Source: Gordoniibacillus chartarius | GTDB lineage: Bacteria > Bacillota > Bacilli > Paenibacillales > NBRC-103111 | Reading direction: 5' to 3' | Assembly (NCBI RefSeq): GCF_042432825.1 | Contig: NZ_JBHLWN010000102.1 | Location: 35,667-99,666, forward strand | DNA length: 64,000 nucleotides | In this document: positions 52,538-60,159 of the stretch, one piece after another | Layout: every line of letters starts with the position of its first letter | Position numbering within the stretch: position 1 is the first letter of the stretch | Translations under genes and position numbers: made by a program | Notes under the pieces: model-generated | What the model saw: the letters and a program-made list of their open reading frames with translations, nothing else | Told to the model about the DNA's origin: nothing | Database searches by the model: none

Positions 52538-53518
52538 CTACACTTTCATCTCTTCATGCTGTATGACCGAGGTTTCAATTTGGATCGTAGTATGCTGAAT
52601 TTTAAACTTATCCGCAATAAGCCGAATGGCTTGCTGTAAAATCTGTTGATCATCTTTATCGTCTTCTATCAATAGGTGACAGCTCAAGGAGTCTAGTCCC
52701 GAGGTAATCGTCCAAATATGAAGATCGTGAACATCCTTGACCCCATCTATGCTTTCCAACGTCCGCTTCACTTCGGCTTGATTCACCGTAATTGGGGTGC
52801 CCTCCATAAGAATATGGAGCGTATGCTTAATTACACCCCATGCCCCTTTCAGAATGAGAAGTGCGACAAGTACGCTAATAATCGGGTCTGCAACGTACCA
52901 GCCGAACACCATCATGACCAATCCTGCGACTATAGCTCCAACCGAGCCTAAAGCATCACCAAGCACGTGAAGATATGCACTTCGCAGATTGATGTTGTTT
53001 TTCACATCCCCTTTCCTCATAAGCGCCACAGCGCTAAGCACGTTGGCAAGGAGACCAATAAGAGCAATTAGCATCATCGACCCGCTTGCTACGGTTTGCG
53101 GCTCCAAGAAGCGCTCATAAGCTTCCCAGATGATGAAACCGGCGACAACAAACAAAGTGATCCCGTTAAACAGTGCGGCCAATATCTCGAACCGGTAAAA
53201 GCCGTAGGTCTTGTTCGGCGAAGCCGGCTTGGCGGCAAACCACACGGCAACGAGACTTAATACCAACGAACTGGCATCGTTGAGCATATGGCCGCTGTCG
53301 GATAAGAGGGCCAAACTGTTAGTAAATAACCCGCCGAAAAACTCCAAAAGCATAACTCCCAAAGTAATGATTAGAGCGATAGTGAGACCTATCTTATTGC
53401 CGTTTGGATCAAAATGATGGTGATGCCCGTGGTGGCCGTGGCAATGGTCATGATGGTGATGCGAATGGTCGTGATCGTGATGCTCGCGGCTATGGTCATG
53501 ATTGCGGTGACTTCCCAT
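52538..53518 (-). CDS. czcD: Cation diffusion facilitator, Zn/Cd/Co exporter
   Basis: 326 residues from ATG 53518, nine bases after AGGAGG. The N-terminal 40 residues are very rich in His (HNH/HDHSHHHH-like clusters) and likely collect metal. Six membrane segments follow. The transport site is built from two H-x3-D type motifs, SLALLSDSGHMLNDASSLV in TM2 and YLHVLGDALGSVGAI in TM5. The C-terminal cytosolic domain (KRTLESIDGVKDVHDLHIW) is the usual metal-sensing dimer part. It exchanges metal for protons across the cytoplasmic membrane and is regulated by CzrA upstream. Confidence 0.95.
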   Translation of the reverse strand: MGSHRNHDHSREHHDHDHSHHHHDHCHGHHGHHHHFDPNGNKIGLTIALIITLGVMLLEFFGGLFTNSLALLSDSGHMLNDASSLVLSLVAVWFAAKPASPNKTYGFYRFEILAALFNGITLFVVAGFIIWEAYERFLEPQTVASGSMMLIALIGLLANVLSAVALMRKGDVKNNINLRSAYLHVLGDALGSVGAIVAGLVMMVFGWYVADPIISVLVALLILKGAWGVIKHTLHILMEGTPITVNQAEVKRTLESIDGVKDVHDLHIWTITSGLDSLSCHLLIEDDKDDQQILQQAIRLIADKFKIQHTTIQIETSVIQHEEMKV

Positions 53519-53531
53519 ATGAACTCGCCTC

Positions 53532-53840
53532 CTAACTATGCTCACAGTGGTTGATGGCTTGGGTTAACAAGGAAATAACGTGACTATCGTCGCACGAATA
53601 AATCATGGACGTACCTTCACGCCTGGATTTAACCAGCCGCATTGTTTTCAGAAGGCTCAACTGGTGAGAAACAGCTGACTGGGAAATGTCCAATACTTCC
53701 GTGATGTGGGTAACCGAACATTCCTCTTGGGAAAGCATATACAGAATACGGATCCTTGTCGGATCAGAAAGTGCCTTGAATATTTGTGACACATCCTCAA
53801 CAATTTCCGGAGTGAGGAATGAGTGCTCCTTTGCTTCCAT
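53532..53840 (-). CDS. czrA: ArsR-family zinc-responsive repressor CzrA
   Basis: 102 residues. A winged helix (FKALSDPTRIRILYMLSQEE, VTHITEVLDISQSAVSHQLSLLKTMRLVKSR) followed by the alpha-5 metal site: Asp85, His87, His98 and His101 have exactly the D-x-H-(10)-H-x-x-H spacing of staphylococcal CzrA. Zinc binding between subunits releases DNA. A perfect operator palindrome lies 30 bp before its start. The ArsR (alpha-3 Cys) motif is absent, so sensing of soft metals such as As or Pb is unlikely. Confidence 0.95.
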   Translation of the reverse strand: MEAKEHSFLTPEIVEDVSQIFKALSDPTRIRILYMLSQEECSVTHITEVLDISQSAVSHQLSLLKTMRLVKSRREGTSMIYSCDDSHVISLLTQAINHCEHS

Positions 53841-53869
53841 TTGTTTTACACCTCTACATGTTATTCAAT

Positions 53870-53889
53870 ATATGAGCATGTGCTCATAT
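53870..53889 (-). promoter_or_regulatory. CzrA operator
   Basis: ATATGAGCA-TG-TGCTCATAT is a perfect 9-2-9 palindrome matching the ArsR/SmtB 12-2-12-type operator form (ATGA-N6-TCAT core). It lies just upstream of czrA on the minus strand. Confidence 0.85.
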
Positions 53890-54194
53890 TTGGATTATGA
53901 CTTAAGAAATTATTTTTGTCAATCCGGTTCTGGTCAATTCTCCAGAAAGCTGAACAATTGAAGGGGGTGACCTCGTCTTCTTGTACGGAGGCTTGGTTTG
54001 GCTGGTGCGGTTAGGTCGTTTGACGGCACGCATTTGCATTCAAAGCGCCCATAACCGCCCCTTCGCGGCAAAGATGTCTGTACTTATCCAAGCATTTACT
54101 GCTGATAGCCGATGAATGAGCAGAATGTCTGAACATTCGAATGCATCCTCCGATCAAGTGCGCCATCCGAAACAAAAGAAATTAAAGGTACAAC
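53890..54194. other. Intergenic region without visible gene
   Basis: About 300 bp between the czr promoter and the glycosyltransferase terminator. Short open frames here lack ribosome sites. I see no repeat or RNA signature. Confidence 0.5.
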
Positions 54195-54231
54195 AAAAAA
54201 ACTTCCGGAGTGTACGCCAGGAAGTTTTTTT
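54195..54231. terminator. Terminator of the glycosyltransferase gene
   Basis: ACTTCC (54201-54206) / GGAAGT (54220-54225), flanked by six or more A residues on the left and seven T residues on the right, so active in both directions; 11 nt after the glycosyltransferase stop. Confidence 0.85.
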
Positions 54232-54241
54232 AGATTTATTT

Positions 54242-55393
54242 TCAAGTGGATTCGGAATGCTGAATCTTACTTTGATAATACGCTTCCAATCTTCGTACGG
54301 ACTCCGGCCAACCGAAGCGTGCAACGACTCGTGAACGCCCGCCGCTTGAGAGCTGCTTCGCCAATTCCGGGTTGTTCTTTATTCGTGACAGTGCGTCAGC
54401 GAAAGCTCTCGGACTTTTGTAGGCTTCCACCAACAATCCGCTGCGGCCATCTTCGACAACTTCCAATATGCCGCCACGGGCTGATGCCACGAGGGGAATC
54501 CCGGACGCCATTGCCTCCGAATTCACACAGGCAAACCCCTCTTTATACTGAGTCGGACAAACAAATATATCCGCAAGATGATACATGTCATGAATTCGAT
54601 TCGGGGAAATATATCCGGTAAAGTGTATGGGAACGCCCAAACTTTTAGCGAGCCTTCGAACTTTTTTGATATAACCGGTCTCTTTCTTTACTCCAGGCCA
54701 AGAGGCGCCGACGGCGACGATGGCAACCCTCTTATCCTCCTTGCGAAGAAGGGCAGCCGCTTCAACCAAGGTATGCAGCCCTTTCCGCGGTACGATTCTT
54801 CCGACAAATAACAGATTATACGAAGCGGATAATCCATACTTTTTGCGAATTTTTGTCTTATATGCTTCAGATCTGGGACGGAATTTTGCGGTGTCGACGC
54901 CAAGCAACATAGGTTCAAATTTTGCCGCATGCTTAGGGTATCGGGCTTTGAACGTATCGGCTAGAGCGGAAACGACACATGTTACTCCGTCAGCATGTCT
55001 CAGCACGTTATTTCCTTGGCGCTTACTTAGTTTGGATAAAAAATGGAGGGAGTGCAGCGAGAGCACAATCGGTGTTCCGGGGAAGGCTTTCCGAATCACA
55101 GGAAGAAACGTCGGCCGGTTGTCTACTTGAATAATATCGAAATTGCGTCTTTGAAGCTTCTTCATGGCCAACCGGATATAGGCTTTACCATTCTTATAAG
55201 GAATTCGGTAGTACAACAATGTACCTTTAGCCGATCTGCTCACTCTAGGTAATCTTGGATGCGCGGAGCTTACAATCGTTACATTGTGTGTTCGGGCCAT
55301 TCTGGAAAAGAAATTGTGCATAACGGTTTCAACCGATCCTCCTTTTATGGGAGGCAGCGGCAGCTTATCGGGCGCAATGGCCAAGATCCTCAT
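54242..55393 (-). CDS. GT4-family glycosyltransferase (CotSA-like)
   Basis: 383 residues with a GT-B fold. The acceptor domain opens RILAIAPDKLPLPPIKGGSVETV with the glycine-rich loop, the donor domain has LLFVGRIVPRKGLHTLVEAA, and the E-x7-E signature is EGFACVNSE followed by AMASGIPLVAS. It is a retaining enzyme using a nucleotide sugar; similar proteins (CotSA) glycosylate the spore coat. The YmaF-like gene is 49 nt upstream on the same strand, also spore-associated in Bacillus, which supports that setting (inference). Confidence 0.9.
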   Translation of the reverse strand: MRILAIAPDKLPLPPIKGGSVETVMHNFFSRMARTHNVTIVSSAHPRLPRVSRSAKGTLLYYRIPYKNGKAYIRLAMKKLQRRNFDIIQVDNRPTFLPVIRKAFPGTPIVLSLHSLHFLSKLSKRQGNNVLRHADGVTCVVSALADTFKARYPKHAAKFEPMLLGVDTAKFRPRSEAYKTKIRKKYGLSASYNLLFVGRIVPRKGLHTLVEAAALLRKEDKRVAIVAVGASWPGVKKETGYIKKVRRLAKSLGVPIHFTGYISPNRIHDMYHLADIFVCPTQYKEGFACVNSEAMASGIPLVASARGGILEVVEDGRSGLLVEAYKSPRAFADALSRIKNNPELAKQLSSGGRSRVVARFGWPESVRRLEAYYQSKIQHSEST

Positions 55394-55434
55394 CGACTCA
55401 TATCCTTTCTTGTGAATACGGCCTGCCTTCTTTA

Positions 55435-55842
55435 TTACTCTACTATTTCGTTGCCGGTATTGCCGCGATACATGTGGGTGTGCGGGGTGCTTCCATTTAC
55501 TGTCGTATATCCCTCGAAATAATGAATATGGCCTCCGTTCGGTAACGGAATGGCTGGTCCTGTTGTGCCTTGTATGATATGAGCGTGGCCATCGTCAATT
55601 GAGGTTTCTGCATAATAAGAATGTACATGCTGAACCCCGGTTGCTGCGAGGAAAGTCAGTCCTACATATCTGTGATTGTGACCTACATCCAATGATGTTA
55701 CCCCCTCAAACTGATGAATATGAGGCACCGCTCTCCCATTCCATGATGTTATATACAACTTGTGAGAATGCTTGCTACCCGAATTACCTGAATTACTTGA
55801 ATCACCCGAATCTAGAATAAAGCCCGAGATTGGAATTCCCAC
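55435..55842 (-). CDS. ymaF: YmaF-like histidine-rich repeat protein
   Basis: 135 residues from GTG 55842, nine bases after AAGGGA; a TTG at 55860 is an alternative but has no ribosome site. About five repeats of a pattern 'H-x-H-x(2)-G-x-T...GHxH' are visible: VPHIHQFEGVTSLDVGHNHRY, VQHVHSYYAETSIDDGHAH, GGHIHYFEGYTTVNGSTPHTH. This is the YmaF family, whose function is unknown; the regular His pairs suggest metal binding or a beta-solenoid. It is probably co-transcribed with the glycosyltransferase. Confidence 0.85.
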   Translation of the reverse strand: MGIPISGFILDSGDSSNSGNSGSKHSHKLYITSWNGRAVPHIHQFEGVTSLDVGHNHRYVGLTFLAATGVQHVHSYYAETSIDDGHAHIIQGTTGPAIPLPNGGHIHYFEGYTTVNGSTPHTHMYRGNTGNEIVE

Positions 55843-55860
55843 CGTATTACTTCCCTTCAA

Positions 55861-56240
55861 TAAAATAATGTCAGTTCATTCTATGAAGGTTTATACTCGG
55901 CGGAAATGGTCATTGTCCTATGGTCATTCCCCTATAGTCATTGGTCTTCCGTTCTATGGTTTGTTCCATGATTGTTATATGTTCCCCGAAGCGGCAGCAA
56001 TTACGGCCTTTGGCTTGAGCGCCAATAACCATTTGGTATTCACATTCATCGGCTCCTCTGTACATTAGGGATAAAACAGCCTGTATGATTATGATGGAAA
56101 TATTCGAATTCATACAGAATCCGCAGTTCGTCAGAAGCTAACAGCCCCCTTCAATTCTATTTCAATAAAATAGACTCGCGCGGCATTCAATCCACAGTAG
56201 CCAAGCATATGATATAGAAACTGGCACAAGGAGATTTGTT
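55861..56240. other. Intergenic region, about 380 bp
   Basis: No gene seen. Around 55910-55945 the sequence repeats TATGGTCATT/TATAGTCATT in imperfect tandem. The upstream elements of the YmaF unit and of the small gene at 56241 must lie here but cannot be pinpointed. Confidence 0.4.
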
Positions 56241-56441
56241 ATGAAATCTAAAAAGAATCGTATCCATCTAAACTTACGCAAGGGGGAAGGAGAAATGTTG
56301 GATAGCTTATATAATGAATTGGAACTATTAAACGAATCATTGGAAACCTATGAAATAGATAGCAAAAAGCAATTATTGGCGCAGAGTCAATCAAAAACAG
56401 AAAGAACGCTGCGCAAAACCTCAAAAGTAAAACGGCAGTAA
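56241..56441 (+). CDS. Small basic hypothetical protein
   Basis: 66 residues from ATG 56241 with AAGGAG about 8 nt upstream and a terminator 20 nt downstream, so probably real. It is highly charged: a basic N-terminus (KSKKNRIHLNLRKGEG), an acidic helical middle (LDSLYNELELLNESLETYEID) and a basic end (KTERTLRKTSKVKRQ). No membrane segment. I do not recognise it. Confidence 0.55.
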   Translation: MKSKKNRIHLNLRKGEGEMLDSLYNELELLNESLETYEIDSKKQLLAQSQSKTERTLRKTSKVKRQ

Positions 56442-56454
56442 CCTCACTTATGGA

Positions 56455-56484
56455 CAAAAAAGCAGCCTTACGGCTGCCCTTTTT
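56455..56484. terminator. Bidirectional terminator
   Basis: GCAGCC (56462-56467) / GGCTGC (56472-56477) with A residues to the left and CCTTTTT to the right; lies between the small plus-strand gene and the minus-strand MFS gene. Confidence 0.8.
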
Positions 56485-56543
56485 ACATAGTTCTCATTGA
56501 TTGGGTTAATTGTCGACTGCATTCATGATATCGATGTCGTCGC

Positions 56544-57770
56544 TCAATGGGCGGACTCGGCATCATCGACATGCTTCACATGTTTATACGAAATCGCGAT
56601 AAACAGCACGGAAACAAGCACAAATATCGAACCGGTAATAAACGGCACATGAGGGTTATAGATCTCGGCTAGTTTGCCCGCCATAAACGGAGCAATGGCA
56701 CCGCCGATGAATCGTAAAAAGCTGTAAGCAGCCGATGCCGTAGATCGTTCTACCGGAGCAGCATTCATGACGGCCGTTGTGATTAATGTATTGTTATTCC
56801 CCAGCAGTGCCCCCGCAAAAATAACAGCCGCGATGATTACCCACTGCGTTGATGTCCAAATACCCATGGCCAGCAGCACAAAGGCGAACAGAACTAACAT
56901 GAAACACATCGATTTAATGGTACCGAACCACTGCTGAAGCTTCGGCGCCACAAATACGGAAGTGACGGCTAGCAAGATTCCCCATCCCAGAAAAACAAAC
57001 CCGAGCCCATGCTCATCCAAGCCCATTACGAATGGCGCATAGGCAAGCAGGGTGAAAAATCCGAAGTTGTATAGCGCTGCGGCAATACCGAATACTAAGA
57101 GAGACTTGTGCTTAAGGGCCCGGAACGGATCGAGCAAAGATGACTTCGACTTTACGTTTTTTCGATGTTCGGATTTCGGCATCAACGCGCTGATTCCGAT
57201 GAACGCTACGATCATTAACGTCGCAACACCCAGAAACGGGCCTCTCCATGAAATGCCGCCGAGCCATCCCCCGAGCAAAGGTCCGACCGAAATGCCCAAA
57301 CCGATTGCCGCCTCATACAGAATGATGGCTTTCGCTGTACCGCTATTGGAGAGGGATACGATTGCGGCCAAAGACGTAGCGACAAACAAGGCGTTACCCA
57401 GCCCCCAACCGGCTCTTAGTCCTACCAGGTTCCAGATGCCGTTCGAAAATCCGCCCAGCCCCGAAAACAAAGCGATGACGACAACACCGGTAAGCAGCGT
57501 CCATTTGACGCCAAGTCTTGACGAAACCGTGCCGGTAATCAGCATCGCCACCGCCATTACCGCATTGTAGCTGGTGAATAATAAGGTAACTTCACTTTGG
57601 GAGGCGTTCAGGTTTTTAGCAATTGCCGGCAGGATCGGATCGACAAGACCGAGACCCATAAAAGCAATAATGCAGGCAAAGAAAACGGCCCAAACCGCTC
57701 TAGGCTGCTTTAAAAGATTTGAGTGATGAGCAGATGGGTCTGTTACCGCAGAATGCGATGTAGATGACAT
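56544..57770 (-). CDS. MFS efflux transporter (DHA1)
   Basis: 408 residues with AAAGGAGAG before the ATG and 12 membrane segments. Recognisable parts: FMGLGLVDPILPAIAKNLNASQSEVTLLF (segment 1 and loop), TGTVSSRLGVKWTLL (motif A position), GRAGWGLGNALF-like segment 4, and GLGISVGPLLGGWLGGISWRGPF (motif C). It is divergent from a MarR regulator, with tandem operator repeats in between; efflux of a phenolic or antibiotic compound is the likely task. Confidence 0.9.
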   Translation of the reverse strand: MSSTSHSAVTDPSAHHSNLLKQPRAVWAVFFACIIAFMGLGLVDPILPAIAKNLNASQSEVTLLFTSYNAVMAVAMLITGTVSSRLGVKWTLLTGVVVIALFSGLGGFSNGIWNLVGLRAGWGLGNALFVATSLAAIVSLSNSGTAKAIILYEAAIGLGISVGPLLGGWLGGISWRGPFLGVATLMIVAFIGISALMPKSEHRKNVKSKSSLLDPFRALKHKSLLVFGIAAALYNFGFFTLLAYAPFVMGLDEHGLGFVFLGWGILLAVTSVFVAPKLQQWFGTIKSMCFMLVLFAFVLLAMGIWTSTQWVIIAAVIFAGALLGNNNTLITTAVMNAAPVERSTASAAYSFLRFIGGAIAPFMAGKLAEIYNPHVPFITGSIFVLVSVLFIAISYKHVKHVDDAESAH

Positions 57771-57891
57771 TATGATTTCTCTCCTTTATGGAATTAATGA
57801 TTATACAGGTACAAATTGAACGAGTGCCTATTCATGATTTCGCAGGCTTGCATGATGAGTTCCCCCCATCAACATGTCTTGCCTTGCAAAC

Positions 57892-57931
57892 TAGTTGTAT
57901 TATCCAACTACATGATTGCATTATACAACTA
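57892..57931. promoter_or_regulatory. Tandem MarR operators
   Basis: TAGTTG-TATTATC-CAACTA (57892-57910) is a perfect 6-7-6 inverted repeat. TGATTG-CATTATA-CAACTA (57913-57931) is a slightly imperfect copy exactly 21 bp further on, on the same face of the helix. They lie between the divergent MFS and marR genes, 120-150 bp from either start, and match the MarR-type TAGTTG/CAACTA half-site form. Confidence 0.8.
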
Positions 57932-58041
57932 TTGTCGTGCGTGTCAAGACATTATTTATGGTGACGGTTGCAATTTTATTGGAGATTTGTTTTGTGATAC
58001 CATAGATCATAATGAATATGAATTCGTGAGGTAGTCATCAT

Positions 58042-58464
58042 ATGGATGAGCACTCTTTGGAAACGATCGAACTGGAGATGGCCATTCTCGTTCGGCGGGT
58101 CACATCGATTACAACTTTCAACAAAATCGGCAATCTCGACCGTTCCGCCTATCTTTTGCTCCATCAAATTTCTTCTCACGGATCTGCCGGTGTAAAAGCG
58201 CTGGCGGATGAATTCCATTTGGATATCTCAACAGTTAGCAGACAAACTGCCGCCCTTGAACAAAAGGGATATGTTCACCGAACGCCGGATCCGTCGGACA
58301 AGAGGGCCTTTACGCTGCAAATCACGGAATTGGGAACAAAGGAGCTGCTCGAGCACAAACAGGCGCGGTTGGCCCGAATTACCGAGCTTCTGAAACATTG
58401 GTCCGAGGAAGAATGCCATTCGTTCGGGGAACTGTTGAAGAAGTTTAATCGGACTTTTGTCTAA
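58042..58464 (+). CDS. MarR-family transcriptional regulator
   Basis: 140 residues from ATG 58042 behind GAGGTAG. The winged helix is clear: LDRSAYLLLHQISSHGSAGVKALADEF, LDISTVSRQTAALEQKGYVHR, and the wing DPSDKRAFTLQITELG with the DxRxxxLxLT-type pattern. It presumably represses itself and the divergent exporter through the tandem operators at 57892 and lets go when a phenolic-type ligand binds. It converges on the TOMM operon with a shared terminator. Confidence 0.93.
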   Translation: MDEHSLETIELEMAILVRRVTSITTFNKIGNLDRSAYLLLHQISSHGSAGVKALADEFHLDISTVSRQTAALEQKGYVHRTPDPSDKRAFTLQITELGTKELLEHKQARLARITELLKHWSEEECHSFGELLKKFNRTFV

Positions 58465-58478
58465 CGGAGTAAAACGAA

Positions 58479-58517
58479 GAAGCCCTCAGCTGTCAATTGC
58501 CGGGGGCTTCTTTATTT
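58479..58517. terminator. Terminator between marR and the TOMM operon
   Basis: GAAGCCC (58479-58485) / GGGCTTC (58504-58510) followed by TTTATTT on the plus strand; on the minus strand it ends in CTTCGTTTT, so it may also serve the SagB gene. Confidence 0.75.
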
Positions 58518-58550
58518 GTGTTCTCGCCGTTCCTCTATAGTTAACTTCGC

Positions 58551-60137
58551 TTATCCGTGCAGTCCCCCTTCCAGATAAGCCCGCTGACGGTACGCGCCGA
58601 CCGGAAGTTGGATCAGCGTCGTGTCCCCGATTTTACCCAGCTTGTAGAGCTCGTCGCAGTAGCCCGCATGAAATCCAAGCAGCGGACGACCTCCCATTCC
58701 CTTCGCGGCGGACGCCAGCAGCAGCTGTTGGACGAGTATGCCCGCTTCCATCTGCTGGATGCGATATCCACGGTATCCGAGCTCCGGGATCAGGTGATTT
58801 TTGTCGCCGGCCACATGCAGGCAGATCGGGATTTGGAATAAATTAAGATTGTGCAGGAACATTCCCAGCTGCAGCCGTACCCGATGATCGCCGCGAAGAA
58901 TCTGCCGCAAGGAATGGTCGGAGCTTTCATAACGGTATGCGCCGTCCGGTAGCCCTTCAATGCCATAGAAGCTGCCGTATAGTGACACACGGGGCCCGCT
59001 CTTCCCCCTCCTTCCGTTCAAATCGTTCCGGTACGTGCAGGAAGCCGCCGCTTCTTGCAGCAATGCGCTCAGCTGCGGCAACGGTACCTTTGTCAGGACG
59101 AATTCCGACTCGGGTGAATATCGGCTGCGGCATACTGACGCCAAATCATAAGACTCCTGCGGTACTTCCGGCAAGTAGGCTGCGCGGATTCCGCTAGTCG
59201 CGAGCTTCTTCGCTCCAACCTGCCGAAAGGAATCCGGCGAATGCTGCATGGACGCTTCGTTCATTCGGATCAGCTGCGAGTAGTCTTTCACTCGTCGAGA
59301 ACGTACATAATGCTCATGCCGGAGGACCGACAGTTCCTTGCACAGCATTGCTGCAGAGACATGCCCTACTCCTAGACCGCCATCACCGCCGGGATTCCAC
59401 GCGGTTGCTCCGCTCTCGGAAAGCGGGATGACCGCGTACACGCTCTCCTCCCGATCGGAAATCCCGAGCAAGTGATTGACGGCACGATCTAGAAATTGAT
59501 AGTGTACCCCAACATCAAACTCGAACCGCTTCGCCACTTCAAGCAATTGCCCGATCAGCACGCCGGCGTCCAAGCCTTGCAGCCGATATGCGAAATGATG
59601 ATATTTGAAAAAATTTTTCCAAAAGACCGTCGATACGAATACCGTGCCGAAGCATGCGGATAAGTCGCAGCGGCCGCCGAGCGCCCTGGATAAATAGGAA
59701 TCGAAATTACCTTCGCGGAGCAGCACCAATCGATGGTGCGCCACATCGTAGTGGTATACTCCAGGCGGAGCATCGTTCAGCTTCAAATAGATGTACACTT
59801 CGCTCGGATACAGCCCGCCGCCGGAAGGAACAAACCGCCTTATCAATTGCTGTGGAGAAGCCTTCCCGCCCCATCCATTCGCAGTCTGGTATGTTTGGTT
59901 CAACCGCGCAAGCCCGAATATGTACCATAGAAAATGGCCGATCCCTGTAATGTCGGGGAAGGTTGGCCCTGATTTTCCAAGTAAGGTCAGCGGTACTTCC
60001 GGGGATAACGGTATCGCCGGCAAGCCGCGGTACAGCTTATAGGGAAGAGGCGCATCCGCCCAATCGACCTCCCACCCCGAAGGCCCCGATTCATGCGCAC
60101 TCGCATGGAGATGATGCACAAAGGCATCCAGATTCAT
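58551..60137 (-). CDS. SagB/ThcOx-type dehydrogenase of a TOMM pathway
   Basis: 528 residues made of two nitroreductase-like domains. Domain 1 (about 60-260) has FMN-loop RRFVPSGGGLYPSEVYIY and the Lys178-Tyr179 pair (FFKYHHFAYRLQGLDAGVL) that in SagB/BcerB-type enzymes is needed for azoline oxidation. Domain 2 (about 320-520) has RGYRIQQMEAGILVQQLLLAS but lacks the Lys-Tyr pair. Function: FMN-dependent oxidation of thiazolines/oxazolines to thiazoles/oxazoles in a precursor peptide. It is last in the operon, 22 nt after the YcaO gene. The double-domain form is usual in heterocycloanthracin-type clusters. Confidence 0.88.
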   Translation of the reverse strand: MNLDAFVHHLHASAHESGPSGWEVDWADAPLPYKLYRGLPAIPLSPEVPLTLLGKSGPTFPDITGIGHFLWYIFGLARLNQTYQTANGWGGKASPQQLIRRFVPSGGGLYPSEVYIYLKLNDAPPGVYHYDVAHHRLVLLREGNFDSYLSRALGGRCDLSACFGTVFVSTVFWKNFFKYHHFAYRLQGLDAGVLIGQLLEVAKRFEFDVGVHYQFLDRAVNHLLGISDREESVYAVIPLSESGATAWNPGGDGGLGVGHVSAAMLCKELSVLRHEHYVRSRRVKDYSQLIRMNEASMQHSPDSFRQVGAKKLATSGIRAAYLPEVPQESYDLASVCRSRYSPESEFVLTKVPLPQLSALLQEAAASCTYRNDLNGRRGKSGPRVSLYGSFYGIEGLPDGAYRYESSDHSLRQILRGDHRVRLQLGMFLHNLNLFQIPICLHVAGDKNHLIPELGYRGYRIQQMEAGILVQQLLLASAAKGMGGRPLLGFHAGYCDELYKLGKIGDTTLIQLPVGAYRQRAYLEGGLHG

Positions 60138-60159
60138 GTTTTTTCACTCCTCGGGCGGC

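Noticed and set aside
53890..54334. Short open frames such as the one from 54116
   Set aside because: No ribosome site, and it runs through a terminator into the glycosyltransferase gene on the other strand.
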